Of a stretch of DNA of 19,615 nucleotides, positions 6,649-15,263 are shown in pieces. Every line of letters starts with the position of its first letter. Within the stretch, counting starts at the first letter, position 1. Both the position numbers and the translations under genes were made by a program. The notes beneath the pieces are model-generated. The model was not told the DNA's origin. It saw nothing but the letters and a program-made list of their open reading frames with translations, and made no database searches. The stretch covers positions 3,903 through 23,517 of the forward strand of contig DCFX01000005.1 in assembly GCA_002314445.1 (NCBI GenBank), in the 5' to 3' direction. The DNA is from Treponema sp. UBA1793 (GTDB lineage: Bacteria > Spirochaetota > Spirochaetia > Treponematales > Treponemataceae).

Positions 6649-7560
6649 TCAATTTTTATAAAACATAGTACTTCTATTCTTTGTTGCGTCTTCGAGAAAC
6701 TGACGGAAAGTTAAAGCTGTTTTTGTAAGGAAATGGTCTTTGCGCCATGCGATTGACTGCGTGCGCGTAAGTATTGGAGAGGAAACCGGAATTGCTTTTA
6801 CTTTTCTGGAATCAATATAAATAAACTTTTCTCCGAGATCTGTAGTAATAGCAACTCCCTTATTGTCAGCAAGCTTTTGGAGCCGGAAAAAGTAATCACA
6901 CTCCAGAACCTGTTTTGGAGTAAATCCTGCAATGCTGCACAAATCAAGTATATATTGATGTGCGGAAGGATTACATTTTCCCAAAGAAAGGATGACATCA
7001 TTTTGAAGCTGTAATAAATTGATTGATTTTTCTTTTGCGAGCGTATGTGCAGTAGATAACAATACTACCGGTTTTTCCTCCGGCCCGAGCTGAATGACTT
7101 CATAATCATTTACCGGAATATCGTGTTTTACTCCCAGAAAATAATCAACAGTACTATAATATGTCTGTTTTTCTAATTCCTGCGGAGTCATCGAAAAGTA
7201 GTCAATGAGAATCTCCGGATGCTGCTTTTGGAAATTTTCCAGAAATTTTGTCCATATCGGAAGGCTGTTTATCCCTATACGGACAATCTGCTCCTTTTCC
7301 GTTTTAAGATCATTGATTTCCAGTTTTGCATTTTCTATTTCATTCAGCACTCGCGTCACCCGCTGATAAAACAGTTTCCCGTATTCATTAAGACGGATAT
7401 TCCTCCCGACATGGTCAAACAGTCTGACTCCAAGACTTTCTTCCAGTTTGGATATTGTCATACTGAGGCTTGGCGACGAAACATGCAGTTTTTCAGATGT
7501 CTGTGTTAAATGTTCGCTTTGTGCTACTTCATAAAAATATTTAAGTTGCAGTAATTCCAT
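6649..7560 (-). CDS. LysR-family transcriptional regulator
   Basis: 303 residues. Residues 1-60 are the canonical LysR winged helix-turn-helix (MELLQLKYFYEVAQSEHLTQ, then the PSLSMTISKLEESLGVRLF recognition region), followed by a linker helix at about 60-90 and a two-lobed effector-binding domain from about 91 to 295. AAGGA lies 5-8 bases before the ATG. It is divergent from the permease-dehydratase operon across 190 bases, the standard arrangement for a LysR activator of the neighbouring catabolic genes. Its inducer is probably the permease substrate or a product of the dehydratase; this is inference. Confidence 0.92.
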   Translation of the reverse strand: MELLQLKYFYEVAQSEHLTQTSEKLHVSSPSLSMTISKLEESLGVRLFDHVGRNIRLNEYGKLFYQRVTRVLNEIENAKLEINDLKTEKEQIVRIGINSLPIWTKFLENFQKQHPEILIDYFSMTPQELEKQTYYSTVDYFLGVKHDIPVNDYEVIQLGPEEKPVVLLSTAHTLAKEKSINLLQLQNDVILSLGKCNPSAHQYILDLCSIAGFTPKQVLECDYFFRLQKLADNKGVAITTDLGEKFIYIDSRKVKAIPVSSPILTRTQSIAWRKDHFLTKTALTFRQFLEDATKNRSTMFYKN

Positions 7561-7750
7561 GCAGATCCTTCTTATGGTTTATTTCTTATTTATTATAATC
7601 AATAAATCATTAGATTCAGACTTAATAGCGCATAAATAAAAATGTAATATACCGCCAATTATAACGGGTGTAGTATTAAAAAGTAAATCTCTGCCGGCAC
7701 ATTATGCAATTTTCAACAAAAACAGATTTAAGAAGGAGAATCAGTAATTT
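7561..7750. promoter_or_regulatory. Divergent control region between LysR gene and permease operon
   Basis: This AT-rich 190-base region has a minus-strand TATAAT (7597-7592), a candidate -10 box for lysR. There are two candidate dyads: AATC-ATTA-GATT (about 7606-7617), and a broad imperfect one with TAATA (7645-7649) facing TATTA (7674-7678). LysR proteins usually bind such sites. AAGGAG before the permease ATG 7751 is about 10-11 bases away, slightly long. No clear -35/-10 pair for the plus strand is seen. Confidence 0.4.
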
Positions 7751-9085
7751 ATGGAAAAAAACAAACAAAAGGGTAAAAAACTTACCCTGACCGATCTGGT
7801 CGCCATTTCGGCGGGACAGGTAATTGGAGCCGGTGTCGTTACTATTATAGGCCCTGCTATAGGAGTCACCGGATTGTCTGCATGGCTGGCATATGGTGCA
7901 GCCGTTTTAGTCGGATTTGTGAGTATCCTGCCGTTCATTTTTTTGAGCAGCACGGTTGTCCTGAAAGGAGGGGAATACAGTATCGTTCTCGGAATGCTGG
8001 GTGAACGGCTTGCCGGTGCATATGCGCTTGCGTTTATTACGCAGTGCCTGAGTCTTTCTCTTCTGGGCACGTCGTTAGGCTGGTATCTGCATTCCATCTT
8101 TCCTGTACTGAATGCCCAGCTTACCGGAATTATTTCGGTAACGCTGTTTTTTATTCTGAATCTGTTCGGCGTTACCGTTATGGCAAAAGTTCAGAAAGTC
8201 CTGACTTCTATACTGATTGCCGCCCTGCTTTCATTTTCAATCATCGGCATGTTTCATGTCAACGGTGCTGTATTTGATCTTTCTGCTCCCGGATTTTTTG
8301 AACACGGATTTTCCGGTTTTGCAGCAGCAGTTTCTTTATATGCGTACTCCACCTACGGGCAGTATATGGTCATAAATTTCAGCAAAGATGCCGAAAACCC
8401 GAAGAAAAACATTCCTCTGGCTATATTGATTTCAACGGGAATTATTTTTGTCATATATGTTTCAATGGCGATTGTAGCCTGCGGAGTCCTGCCGGTAACT
8501 GAGGTTGCAGGTAAGCCGCTGACTGTTGTTGCAAAACAGATTTTCCCCGGCATTGCATTTGCGCTGTTTATTATCTGTGGACCACTTATGGCCCTGTCGA
8601 CAACATTGAACTCTACTTACGGCTCTCGTGCAAATCCCATTCTTCGTGCGGCCCAGGACGGATGGTTCCCGCCTTCCGTAAGCAGATGTAATTCGAAAAA
8701 AGTTCCGGTTGTGATTATGGCGTTTATCTATGTTATCGGTATTCTTCCGCTTTTATTCAATTTAAGCATTAAGACTATAACAAGCAACCTCGTTCTTGTC
8801 GGGTATCTGCTCCGGATGATTACCGCGCTTGCAATCGTAAAACTGCCGGTTTTATACCGTGAACAATGGAAAAAATCCTTTTTACATATTCCCGATGTTT
8901 TGTTCTATGTGCTTATGGTGTTTACGTTTGCGGCCCAGCTGTATCTGGTCTTCCTGTCATTGAAGCAGCTGCCGCTGCTTGTATCAGGAATAAATATTGC
9001 ATTCATCTTCGTCTGTGTTATCTATTCAATTATCCGCTACAAAAAGGGATCTGTTCATATAGTATCGTCGGTTTCGTTTGAATAA
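7751..9085 (+). CDS. APC-superfamily amino acid/polyamine-type permease
   Basis: 444 residues, strongly hydrophobic throughout with about 12 predicted membrane helices. The N-terminal segment ISAGQVIGAGVVTIIGP has the conserved glycine-rich first helix (GxG(A/I)G-like) that unwinds around substrate in APC transporters. A cation-coupled importer in the inner membrane is expected. Substrate cannot be assigned, but the next gene (29 bases downstream) encodes an enolase-superfamily dehydratase-like enzyme, so the pair may import and degrade the same hydroxy acid or amino acid. Under likely control of the divergent LysR. Confidence 0.9.
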   Translation: MEKNKQKGKKLTLTDLVAISAGQVIGAGVVTIIGPAIGVTGLSAWLAYGAAVLVGFVSILPFIFLSSTVVLKGGEYSIVLGMLGERLAGAYALAFITQCLSLSLLGTSLGWYLHSIFPVLNAQLTGIISVTLFFILNLFGVTVMAKVQKVLTSILIAALLSFSIIGMFHVNGAVFDLSAPGFFEHGFSGFAAAVSLYAYSTYGQYMVINFSKDAENPKKNIPLAILISTGIIFVIYVSMAIVACGVLPVTEVAGKPLTVVAKQIFPGIAFALFIICGPLMALSTTLNSTYGSRANPILRAAQDGWFPPSVSRCNSKKVPVVIMAFIYVIGILPLLFNLSIKTITSNLVLVGYLLRMITALAIVKLPVLYREQWKKSFLHIPDVLFYVLMVFTFAAQLYLVFLSLKQLPLLVSGINIAFIFVCVIYSIIRYKKGSVHIVSSVSFE

Positions 9086-9114
9086 AAAAAAATATATATA
9101 ATTGGGAGGCACGT

Positions 9115-10329
9115 ATGAAAATTACAAGTATCGATGTCATGCAGGTTCCAAGCGGAAATGCAGGTTCAAAACGCGGTGCATGGAGTCCTGTTATCGTCAG
9201 GGTTAATACTGATGAAGGAATAAGCGGATTCGGTGAAGCAGGCCTTGCGTACGGAAAGGGATGGCGTGCGGGATTCGGTATTGTACAGGATTTTGCGGAA
9301 GCGATTATCGGAGAGAATCCCATGAAAATCGAAAAGATATGGGAAACGTTATTCCGTAAAACATTCTGGGGAATGGGTGGAGGAACCGTTATCAATGCCG
9401 GTATCAGTGCAATCGATATCGCGCTGTGGGATATCAAGGGAAAAGCGCTTGGCGTACCGGTATATGAGCTTCTCGGCGGAAAGACGAACGAAAAACTGCG
9501 GGTATATGCCAGCCAGCTGCAGTTTAACTGGGGTGAAAAGATTGACAAGCAGACCCTGATTACACCGGAGGAATACGCGGAAGTTACAAGAAAAGCTGTT
9601 GCAGACGGGTATACCTGTATAAAAGTTGACCCGATTATATTCAGCGACAGACCGGACGGCAAAGGGGACTGGAAAATTACCGGACCGCTTGAGAAGAGAG
9701 TAATCAGAACGGTATATGACAGAGTAAAGGCAATGCGCGAAGCCGGAGGGGATGATCTTGATATCATTATTGAAATGCACTCAAATACTGATACAACTGC
9801 GGCTGTTCAGATAGGTCAGGCGCTGGAGGATCTGCGGATTTTCTATTATGAGGAACCTGCGCATCCGCTCAATCCGGGCAATCTGCTCGAAATTCACAAC
9901 AAAGTTAATATTCCTATTGCATCAGGAGAGCGGATTTACACGCGCTGGGGATACAGGGAATTCCTTGAAAACCGGTCGCTGCAGGTAATACAGCCCGATT
10001 TATGTCTGTGCGGCGGCATAACGGAAGCTAAGAAAATATGTGATATGGCCAATACCTATGATTGTGCAGTCCAGATTCACGTATGCGGCAGTCCGATTTC
10101 TAAAGCTGCAGCCCTGCAGCTGGAGGCGGTTCTTCCCAATTTTATCATTCACGAGCATCATCAGCGTGCACTGAATCCTGAAAGCCGGGCAACCTGTCTG
10201 TACGATTACCAGCCTGTAAACGGCATATATGAAATTCCGGACCGTCCGGGAATCGGACAGGAACTGACTCCTGAAACAATACGAAAATGTGATACGGTAA
10301 CGATTGATACACCTAAGAAATATATGTAA
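9115..10329 (+). CDS. Enolase-superfamily sugar-acid dehydratase-like enzyme (mandelate racemase / galactonate-mannonate dehydratase group)
   Basis: 404 residues. The N-terminal capping domain (about 1-120) opens with MKITSIDVMQVPS and contains the loop ISGFGEAGLAYG. The barrel carries the metal ligands E220 (in the IIIEMHSN strand), E246/E247 (YYEEP) and E272 (SGER), plus H222 two residues after the first ligand and H322 in QIHVCGSP. This E/D-x-H plus distal His pattern matches the galactonate/mannonate dehydratase group, which abstracts a proton alpha to a carboxylate and eliminates water. Here the first ligand is Glu instead of the usual Asp. The exact sugar acid is not resolvable. GGGAGG lies 5 bases before the ATG, and only 29 bases separate it from the permease, so the two form an operon. 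Confidence 0.88.
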   Translation: MKITSIDVMQVPSGNAGSKRGAWSPVIVRVNTDEGISGFGEAGLAYGKGWRAGFGIVQDFAEAIIGENPMKIEKIWETLFRKTFWGMGGGTVINAGISAIDIALWDIKGKALGVPVYELLGGKTNEKLRVYASQLQFNWGEKIDKQTLITPEEYAEVTRKAVADGYTCIKVDPIIFSDRPDGKGDWKITGPLEKRVIRTVYDRVKAMREAGGDDLDIIIEMHSNTDTTAAVQIGQALEDLRIFYYEEPAHPLNPGNLLEIHNKVNIPIASGERIYTRWGYREFLENRSLQVIQPDLCLCGGITEAKKICDMANTYDCAVQIHVCGSPISKAAALQLEAVLPNFIIHEHHQRALNPESRATCLYDYQPVNGIYEIPDRPGIGQELTPETIRKCDTVTIDTPKKYM

Positions 10330-10339
10330 ACTGTTACCG

Positions 10340-10466
10340 TATGAGAATGTATTCTTGCGGAGGTTTTGATACCCCCGTCTCCAAGGACGTATGAAGGATA
10401 TAAAATCCCCACTGCGAGACCTTCCGAGAACAACATACCTCGCCCCCTGGGGCGAGGCTGCTGATT
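10340..10466 (+). repeat. Structured dispersed repeat, copy 2 (fuller copy); possible tnpB/omega-RNA or REP-type relic
   Basis: The 3' part (10412-10466) is the homologue of bases 1-55. Its hairpin is longer: CCTCGCCCC (10438-10446) faces GGGGCGAGG (about 10449-10457) with a tiny loop. The T10440-A10455 pair replaces a C-G pair of copy 1, a compensatory change. The 5' part (10340-10411) holds GGAG...CTCC and GGAT-ATAAA-ATCC pairings and a short frame ending SCGGFDTPVSKDV before a stop. A GC-rich terminal hairpin preceded by a structured leader is what the right end of IS200/IS605 tnpB elements (omega RNA) or REP elements looks like. No transposase or tnpB is present. It follows the dehydratase stop by about 10 bases and may also terminate that operon. 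Confidence 0.6.
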
Positions 10467-10591
10467 ATAAAAAAATCATATAAAAATATATTTAAGTTTG
10501 AATATGTCTGTTTTATCTCCGCATATACGGAAATATATAATAGTGGTGATAAGAACAGGATATTCCGGCCTGAAAAATGAGGAGTGTTTTT

Positions 10592-12730
10592 ATGAAAACA
10601 GCTGCAACAAATGAACCGAAAAGTTCTATCCCTGCTCTTAAAAAAAAGAGTCTTGTATTCCGTTTTTCGGTATATCTTGGATTGCTGATTGTGGTTTTGC
10701 TGAGTGCGTTATGTGTCCTGTCTGTACGCATAGTTTCATCAGGTGCGGGAACAAGCTATAAGCAGAATGTTGAGGTTATGGTTCCTGCTTTTACCAATTC
10801 GGTGAGCCTTTGGACAGAACAGTTCGTGCATGAAGTAAATGTGTATGTAAAAGCGGATATCGTCCAGCACGGTACGGAAGATGAAATCGTAACATGGATG
10901 CGGAGTATTCAGGACAGGAGATCAAAGGATTTTTATGATGTCATATTCTGCGGACCGGACGCGATTGCACATGTCGACCTCGGTTCCGATCAGCCTGTTG
11001 CAGACAGGCCGTATTTTAAGGCAATCATGAAAGAGGGTAAAGACGTCTATATAGGTGATCCTGTCGTTTCCAAAGTCTCAGGAAAAATGATTTATCAGGT
11101 ATGTGTGGCGGCCTATAATGCCGACAAAAAGAAAATCGGCTTTTTTGCCGGCATAGTAACGGTGGATCACCTGCAGGAAATGGTCAGGGAATTGAAAATC
11201 GGTCAGCAGGGATATATGTATGTTATAGATGGCGCCGGCACTATTATTGCGCACCCCGACAAAGATAGGATGCTTAAAAATCTTACCCGCCCGGATAAAG
11301 AAGATGCCGAAATCCTGCAGGGATTTATTACGGTGACGGAATCTATGATAAAGGGAAAGACTGGTTCTGCAATTGCATATGATGCCAGATACGGTAATGT
11401 ATTCGTGTATTACAGTCCTGTAAGCGGAACGTCATGGTCGGCCGCAGCCGTCGTACCGCTTTCGCAGGTAAATGAGACTGCAACTACCCTGACAAAGAAA
11501 ATAACGCTCGGATGTCTTGCTGTTACCATTATTCTGATTCTTGCAGCCGCTGCAATGATCGTTTATTCACTTACACCCCTCAAGCGCCTGGAACAGGCTA
11601 TTACCGCCATAGGTTCCGGTAACGCAGATCTGACGAAACGCCTTGATGCAACAAGATCAAACGACGAAGTCGGATCCGTCGTCAACGGATTCAACAATTT
11701 CATCGGAAAGCTCCATACAATTATTACCAGAGTCAAGGATTCAAAAGATTCTCTTTCAAATGTCGGAAACGGCATGCAGGGAAGTATTGAAGGTACGGCC
11801 AGTGCGATTGCCCAGATTCTTGGAGATATTGAAACGGTAAATGCCCAGATTTCAAGTCAGGCTGCCAGCGTTGAAGAAACAGCTGGAGCTGTGACGGAAA
11901 TTTCGCAGAATATCGCTTCACTTGAAAAGATGATAGAAAACCAGGCAAGCGGTATTACGGAATCTTCAGCATCGGTAGAAGAGATGATTGGTAATATCGG
12001 CAGTGTGGATTCCTCCGTGGAAAAAATGGTACAGTCCTTCAATGAACTGGAACAGAGTTCTAAAAACGGATGGAATAAGCAGCAGAACGTAGAGGAGAAG
12101 GTTCTCCAAATCGAAGAACAGTCTGAAATGCTGCAGACTGCAAACACTGCTATTGCGAATATTGCAAGTCAGACGAATCTGCTGGCAATGAACGCCGCAA
12201 TAGAAGCTGCCCATGCCGGGAATGCAGGGAAAGGATTCAGCGTAGTTGCAGATGAAATTCGTAAACTGTCAGAAACTTCAAGCGGACAGTCGAAGACTAT
12301 CGGCGAGCAGTTGAAAAAAATTAAAGACTCAATAAATGAAGTTGTTGTTGCTTCAGCAGACTCAAGCAGGGAATTCAGTACTGTTTCGAAGAAAATATCC
12401 GATACAAACAGCCTGGTGTCACAGATAAGAAGTGCAATGTCCGAACAGATGACCGGTTCAAAACAGATCAGCGAAGCGCTCCATATGATGAACGACAGTA
12501 CGTCGGAAGTACGGACTGCAGCTTCCGAAATGACGGCAGGTCAAAAGGCTATCCTTGAAGAAATAAGGCGCCTTCAGGATGCAACGTCCTCAATGAAAGA
12601 CAGCATGAGTGAAATGACAATCGGAACCAAGAAGATTGAACAGGCAGGGATACAGCTTAATAATCTTGCAGGAGAAATCCGGTCTGCCATCCAGCAGGTT
12701 GCAAACGAAGTGGATCTGTTTAAAGTGTAA
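10592..12730 (+). CDS. Methyl-accepting chemotaxis protein with double-Cache sensor domain
   Basis: 712 residues from ATG 10592, chosen because GAGGAG (10579-10584) is 7 bases upstream; ATG 10577 overlaps that site. Layout: cytoplasmic N-terminus 1-26, first membrane helix about 27-49, periplasmic dCache-type sensor about 50-300 (RPYFKAIMKEGKDVYIGDP and GYMYVIDGAGTIIAHPD regions are typical), second membrane helix about 305-327, HAMP about 328-380, then the signalling coiled coil with the hairpin tip NLLAMNAAIEAAHAG at about 529-543. It senses a small ligand and controls CheA and thereby motility. No CheR-binding pentapeptide is seen at the C-terminus. A TATAAT at 10536-10541 may be the -10 box; no good sigma28 site is apparent. 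Convergent with uvrA2. Confidence 0.95.
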   Translation: MKTAATNEPKSSIPALKKKSLVFRFSVYLGLLIVVLLSALCVLSVRIVSSGAGTSYKQNVEVMVPAFTNSVSLWTEQFVHEVNVYVKADIVQHGTEDEIVTWMRSIQDRRSKDFYDVIFCGPDAIAHVDLGSDQPVADRPYFKAIMKEGKDVYIGDPVVSKVSGKMIYQVCVAAYNADKKKIGFFAGIVTVDHLQEMVRELKIGQQGYMYVIDGAGTIIAHPDKDRMLKNLTRPDKEDAEILQGFITVTESMIKGKTGSAIAYDARYGNVFVYYSPVSGTSWSAAAVVPLSQVNETATTLTKKITLGCLAVTIILILAAAAMIVYSLTPLKRLEQAITAIGSGNADLTKRLDATRSNDEVGSVVNGFNNFIGKLHTIITRVKDSKDSLSNVGNGMQGSIEGTASAIAQILGDIETVNAQISSQAASVEETAGAVTEISQNIASLEKMIENQASGITESSASVEEMIGNIGSVDSSVEKMVQSFNELEQSSKNGWNKQQNVEEKVLQIEEQSEMLQTANTAIANIASQTNLLAMNAAIEAAHAGNAGKGFSVVADEIRKLSETSSGQSKTIGEQLKKIKDSINEVVVASADSSREFSTVSKKISDTNSLVSQIRSAMSEQMTGSKQISEALHMMNDSTSEVRTAASEMTAGQKAILEEIRRLQDATSSMKDSMSEMTIGTKKIEQAGIQLNNLAGEIRSAIQQVANEVDLFKV

Positions 12731-12744
12731 AATTGTATTTTCAA

Positions 12745-12805
12745 AAACCGCAGGAACTGTATCATGTTGTAATCAGCGTGTCCCTGCGGTTTGGTTCTGT
12801 TTTTA
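12745..12805. terminator. Bidirectional terminator between MCP and uvrA2
   Basis: AAACCGCAGG (12745-12754) pairs perfectly with CCTGCGGTTT (12783-12792) over a 28-base loop. TTGGTTCTGTTTTT follows on the plus strand, and A-rich sequence precedes the stem, giving a T tract on the minus strand. It lies between the two convergent genes and can serve both. Confidence 0.75.
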
Positions 12806-15106
12806 CTGCTGTTTCCGCAGCCAGTCGGCTGTGATTGTATGAGCGTTGTCCCTCATCTGTGCAGGTGTCCCTTCAAATACGACCTGCCCTCCGTTTTTAC
12901 CGCCGTCCGGCCCTATATCGATTACCCAGTCTGCCCTGCGCACAACATCCAGATCGTGTTCTATGATGATCATCGTGTTACCTTTGTCGACGATACGGTC
13001 AAAGAGGGAAAGAAGTTTTCCGGTATCCGAAACGTGCAGCCCTGTCGTGGGTTCATCAAGGATATAGATGCTCCCTTTTTTTCCGAGTGATTTTGCAAGC
13101 TTGATCCGCTGCCTTTCTCCGCCTGACAAAGTTGAAAGCGGCTGTCCGAGTGCAAGATAGGACAGCCCTGTTTCAATCATAGCCCGGAGCGTACGGCAGA
13201 TTTTTGTGGCATACTTCGCCGCAGCTTCCTGCTGCCTGGTACCGCCAGTCCCGCTGTCCCTGATTCCGCTGAAAAACGAAAGCGCTTCCTCCGCGGTCAT
13301 GTCGAGTACGTCAACAATTGATTTTCCGTAGCACAAAGCAGTACGAGCCTTATCACTGTATCTTGTCTGGCTGCACGCTTCGCACGGCGTGACGACCGGA
13401 TCCATAAACACCAGTTCGGTGACGATGACACCTTTACCGCCGCAGACCAGGCATGCTCCTTCAGAATTGAAGCTGAACAGGCTTTCGTCTTCTCCTGTTT
13501 CGGCCGCAAACAGTTTCCTTATTTCATCAAAACAGCCGAGAAAGGACGCCGGCATCGAACGGTTCGTTGCCGTAATCGGTCCCTGATCCACTTTTATGAC
13601 GCGGTCCGCATATTTTTCCGCAAATGCGTGCGAAATGAGCGAACTTTTACCGCTGCCGGCCACACCGGTGACGACCGTGAGTACGCCTTCGGGAATGTTT
13701 ACCGACACATCTTTCAGATTGTGGACAGATACATGGTTCACCGGCAGCTGCCCTTTTGCCTGCCGCACATCTTTTTTATACGGCAGCACCGTTTTCATTG
13801 CTTTTCCCGTGAGCGTCCCTGAGGAAATAAGTTTGTCGTATGAGCCTTGAAATACAATCTGTCCGCCGTTTCTTCCGGCTTCCGGCCCGACGTCGATTAT
13901 TTCGTCAGCAGTCGCTATGACGTCGCGGTCGTGTTCGACGACAAGGACGGAATTCCCTTTGTCGCGGAGAGAGGCGAGCAGGCTGTTCATGCGCCATACG
14001 TCGCGGGGATGCAGTCCCGTGCTCGGCTCGTCGAAAATGTAGGTAAGCCCGGTGAGCGACGAACTCATGTAACGTACGAGCTTGAGCCGTTGTGCTTCTC
14101 CGCCTGAAAGCGTTGACGATTCACGGTCGAGCGAAAGGTATGGTAGTCCTATGCTTATAAGCCTGCTGAGTGCGGCTCTGAGGGAGGCGATAACTGTTGC
14201 GACGCGCTCATCTGTTACGGAACCGAGAACGTCATACAGTTCCGTAAATTCCATTGCGCACAGCTCAGGAAGCGTGCAGCCTGCAACACGGCATGTCCGG
14301 GCAGCTTCGTTCAACCTCGTGCCGCAGCAGTCCGGGCATGGTTCTTCAACCATAATCGCCGCCTGATGCTCCTGCAGCGATTTTGAGTATGAGCTCAAAT
14401 CCCGGTGAAGGAACAGCCGGGTAAAATGAGGTACGAGTCCTTCGCAGTATTTACTTTCCCGCGGATTGCCTTCACCCTTGCGGTTTCCGTACATGAGCAG
14501 ATTATTTTCTTCCGGAGTAAAATCTTTGATTTTTTTATTCATGTCGAAGAAATGTGATTTTTCCAGCTGCTTCCAGTAATAGCTCTGCGGACGGTAGAGC
14601 GTGTAAAGGATGGCTCCCTCCAAGAGGGATTTTTTTTCGTCTATAAACTGCTTCGTATTAAGTTTTGTAACTTTTCCCATTCCGCTGCAGGTTTTACACA
14701 TACCGTTCGGATCATTGAAGGAAAAGTATGATGCCGTACCGACGTGCGGTGTGCCGGTACGCGAGAAAATGACGCGCATCTGCGCATACATATCGGAAAT
14801 TGTTCCGACGGTGGACCGAGCATTTCCACCAAGAGGAGACTGATCAACAATGACGGAAGCTGTAAGATTTTCAATGCTGTCCGCGTGAGGTTTCGGATAT
14901 TTAGGCAGTCTGCTGCGGATGAATGCGGAATAACTTTCGTTCATCTGCCGCTGCGATTCTGCCCCGACAGTGTCGAATACGATGCTCGATTTACCGCTTC
15001 CCGATACGCCTGTAAATACAACAAGTTTCTGCTTCGGAATCCGCAGATTTACACCTTTCAGATTGTTTTCGTGTAATCCTGTAATAATTATATCTTCGTT
15101 TTTCAT
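12803..15106 (-). CDS. UvrA-like ABC ATPase, short class (UvrA2-type)
   Basis: About 767 residues from ATG 15106. It contains two complete ABC ATPase halves. In the first: Walker A GVSGSGKS at 33-40, a CxxC zinc module (CKTCSGMG at about 137-144), signature LSGGEAQRLKL, Walker B IFDEPSTGLHP. In the second: Walker A GVAGSGKSS, zinc module CLVCGGKGV...CEAC, signature LSGGERQRIKL and ILDEPTTGLH. Canonical UvrA is about 940 residues; the missing length is mostly in the region between the first Walker A and zinc module, where UvrB binds. Such short UvrA2 proteins are linked to DNA-damage tolerance or export/protection from DNA-binding antibiotics. An upstream TTG (15142) is possible, but it coincides with the predicted -35 box. 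No Shine-Dalgarno is seen, so the gene may be leaderless. Confidence 0.92.
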   Translation of the reverse strand: MKNEDIIITGLHENNLKGVNLRIPKQKLVVFTGVSGSGKSSIVFDTVGAESQRQMNESYSAFIRSRLPKYPKPHADSIENLTASVIVDQSPLGGNARSTVGTISDMYAQMRVIFSRTGTPHVGTASYFSFNDPNGMCKTCSGMGKVTKLNTKQFIDEKKSLLEGAILYTLYRPQSYYWKQLEKSHFFDMNKKIKDFTPEENNLLMYGNRKGEGNPRESKYCEGLVPHFTRLFLHRDLSSYSKSLQEHQAAIMVEEPCPDCCGTRLNEAARTCRVAGCTLPELCAMEFTELYDVLGSVTDERVATVIASLRAALSRLISIGLPYLSLDRESSTLSGGEAQRLKLVRYMSSSLTGLTYIFDEPSTGLHPRDVWRMNSLLASLRDKGNSVLVVEHDRDVIATADEIIDVGPEAGRNGGQIVFQGSYDKLISSGTLTGKAMKTVLPYKKDVRQAKGQLPVNHVSVHNLKDVSVNIPEGVLTVVTGVAGSGKSSLISHAFAEKYADRVIKVDQGPITATNRSMPASFLGCFDEIRKLFAAETGEDESLFSFNSEGACLVCGGKGVIVTELVFMDPVVTPCEACSQTRYSDKARTALCYGKSIVDVLDMTAEEALSFFSGIRDSGTGGTRQQEAAAKYATKICRTLRAMIETGLSYLALGQPLSTLSGGERQRIKLAKSLGKKGSIYILDEPTTGLHVSDTGKLLSLFDRIVDKGNTMIIIEHDLDVVRRADWVIDIGPDGGKNGGQVVFEGTPAQMRDNAHTITADWLRKQQ

Positions 15107-15113
15107 GCGGTAT

Positions 15114-15142
15114 ATCATTATGTGATTAAAAATAATTGTCAA
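15114..15142 (-). promoter_or_regulatory. Predicted promoter of uvrA2 (leaderless start)
   Basis: A perfect TTGACA (15142-15137, minus strand) is followed after 17 bases by AATGAT (15119-15114). Transcription would begin near 15107, essentially at ATG 15106, and no ribosome-binding sequence precedes that ATG. The -10 box is only moderate. Confidence 0.45.
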
Positions 15143-15149
15143 GTGTATA

Positions 15150-15168
15150 GTAGTTTAATTTGAACTAC
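15150..15168. promoter_or_regulatory. Inverted repeat just upstream of the uvrA2 -35 box
   Basis: GTAGTT (15150-15155) and AACTAC (15163-15168) form a perfect 6-bp dyad with a 7-base centre, 8 bases upstream of the uvrA2 -35 element. It could be an operator or activator site for uvrA2. No SOS-box match is claimed. Confidence 0.35.
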
Positions 15169-15263
15169 ATTACTTATGTTGACATTGTTGATTGTCCGCA
15201 TAACAGACATGCAGTTTCAATACTCCTGTAATTCAAACCATACCATATACGGTAATTTACCGA

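Noticed and set aside
6471..6668. 65-codon plus-strand frame between the DinB-fold and LysR genes
   Set aside because: No convincing ribosome site, no recognised domain, and it runs into the LysR 3' end on the opposite strand.
9030..9767. 245-codon open frame on the minus strand opposite the permease end and dehydratase gene
   Set aside because: It lies antisense to a well-supported enolase-superfamily gene with an intact active site; the composition is Ser/Pro/Ile-rich and matches no family.
10497..10541. Sigma28-like flagellar promoter for the MCP gene
   Set aside because: The TAAG and CGCATATA segments are spaced about 23 bases, too far from the usual spacing; only a generic TATAAT is supported.
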